Assembly: GCA_027073795.1 (NCBI GenBank)
Contig: JALTEW010000507.1
Location: 1 to 14,648, forward strand
Length of the DNA stretch: 14,648 bases
From: a bacterium
Lineage (GTDB): Bacteria; Desulfobacterota; S145-22
Direction of reading: 5' to 3'
A program made the position numbers and the translations under genes. The notes below the pieces were generated by a model. The model made no database searches, was not told the origin of the DNA, and worked only from the letters and a program-made list of their open reading frames with translations. Below, piece after piece: positions 14,472 to 14,648 of the stretch. Every line of letters starts with the position of its first letter. Within the stretch, counting starts at the first letter, position 1.

Positions 14472-14509
14472 AAAAAAGGGGAACCGAAAAATTTTCCGGC
14501 TCCCCTTTT
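14472..14509 (-). terminator. Intrinsic terminator of the gene entering from the right
   Basis: A GC-rich hairpin lies 18 bases past the stop at 14527: on the minus strand AAAAGGGGAGCCGGAAAA faces TTTTTCGGTTCCCCTTTT. GGGGAGCCG pairs with CGGTTCCCC through one G-U, and a run of six U follows (14477-14472). Two positions are mismatched in plus-strand RNA but form G-U pairs in minus-strand RNA, showing the working direction. Confidence 0.85.
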
Positions 14510-14526
14510 GGTAAGTTGCGGTTTTT

Positions 14527-14648
14527 TTATGCGGCGTCTAATTCTCTACGTTTTTCCATATCGTAGAGGATACGTTCCCTGGCCTTGTCAATGCCAAGTT
14601 CCTTCCGTTTCTTGTCTATGTGCGCAATCATCAACTGCGCCGCCTTGA
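14527..14648 (-). CDS. C-terminal fragment of an unrecognised protein
   Basis: The last 39 codons and a TAA stop of a gene whose start lies beyond the right edge. The visible tail is highly charged and probably helical (it includes MIAHIDKKRKELGIDKARER and ends RRELDAA). I do not recognise the family. The reading frame is supported by the absence of stops, by a coding-like residue mix and by the terminator right after it. Confidence 0.7.
   Translation of the reverse strand, partial: KAAQLMIAHIDKKRKELGIDKARERILYDMEKRRELDAA

Overview
This window looks like chromosomal core sequence from a Gram-negative bacterium, most likely a deltaproteobacterium (Desulfobacterota sensu lato). That placement is inferred from three things. 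Cell-envelope genes (mreBCD-mrdA-rodA, mltG) are present. A NifA-type sigma54 activator is paired with an ammonium transporter. The gene neighbourhood also fits that group. No rRNA, tRNA, CRISPR array, insertion sequence or prophage gene was seen, and nothing suggests recent transfer.

Layout. Positions 1-2938 (minus strand) hold a nitrogen module: a GAF/AAA+/Fis-type sigma54 activator followed by an amt ammonium transporter that runs off the left edge. The amt gene has a well-matched -24/-12 (sigma54) promoter. A 16-bp palindrome lies about 120 bp upstream of its predicted start point, and the same palindrome core overlaps the -10 box of the activator's own sigma70 promoter. Positions 2939-3255 are a divergent control region, and hemW (heme chaperone, radical SAM fold) runs rightward to 4449. 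Converging on it are yqgF (ruvX) and mltG on the minus strand (5872-4455).

Divergent from yqgF is the rod-shape/elongasome operon mreB-mreC-mreD-mrdA(PBP2)-rodA (6044-11390, plus strand). From mreC onward these genes overlap by 1-8 bases, so they are almost certainly co-transcribed and translationally coupled. The rest is on the minus strand: ssb (11836-11417), fba class II aldolase (12934-12011), a HAD phosphatase whose end overlaps fba (13562-12912), a secreted DUF4412-like protein of unknown function (14382-13621), an intrinsic terminator, and the last 39 codons of an unrecognised gene entering from the right edge.

How the genes fit together. The elongasome operon builds and guides lateral-wall peptidoglycan synthesis: MreBCD form the scaffold, RodA is the glycosyltransferase and PBP2 the transpeptidase. 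MltG, two genes away across the divergent promoter region, cuts nascent glycan strands. The activator-amt pair is a self-contained ammonium-scavenging circuit in which the activator probably limits its own transcription. No wholly new protein system is evident. The most useful unreported-looking signals are the shared palindrome/sigma54 circuit, the chain of overlapping mini-ORFs before the TTG start of hemW, and the cluster of homopolymer tracts in the DUF4412-like gene.
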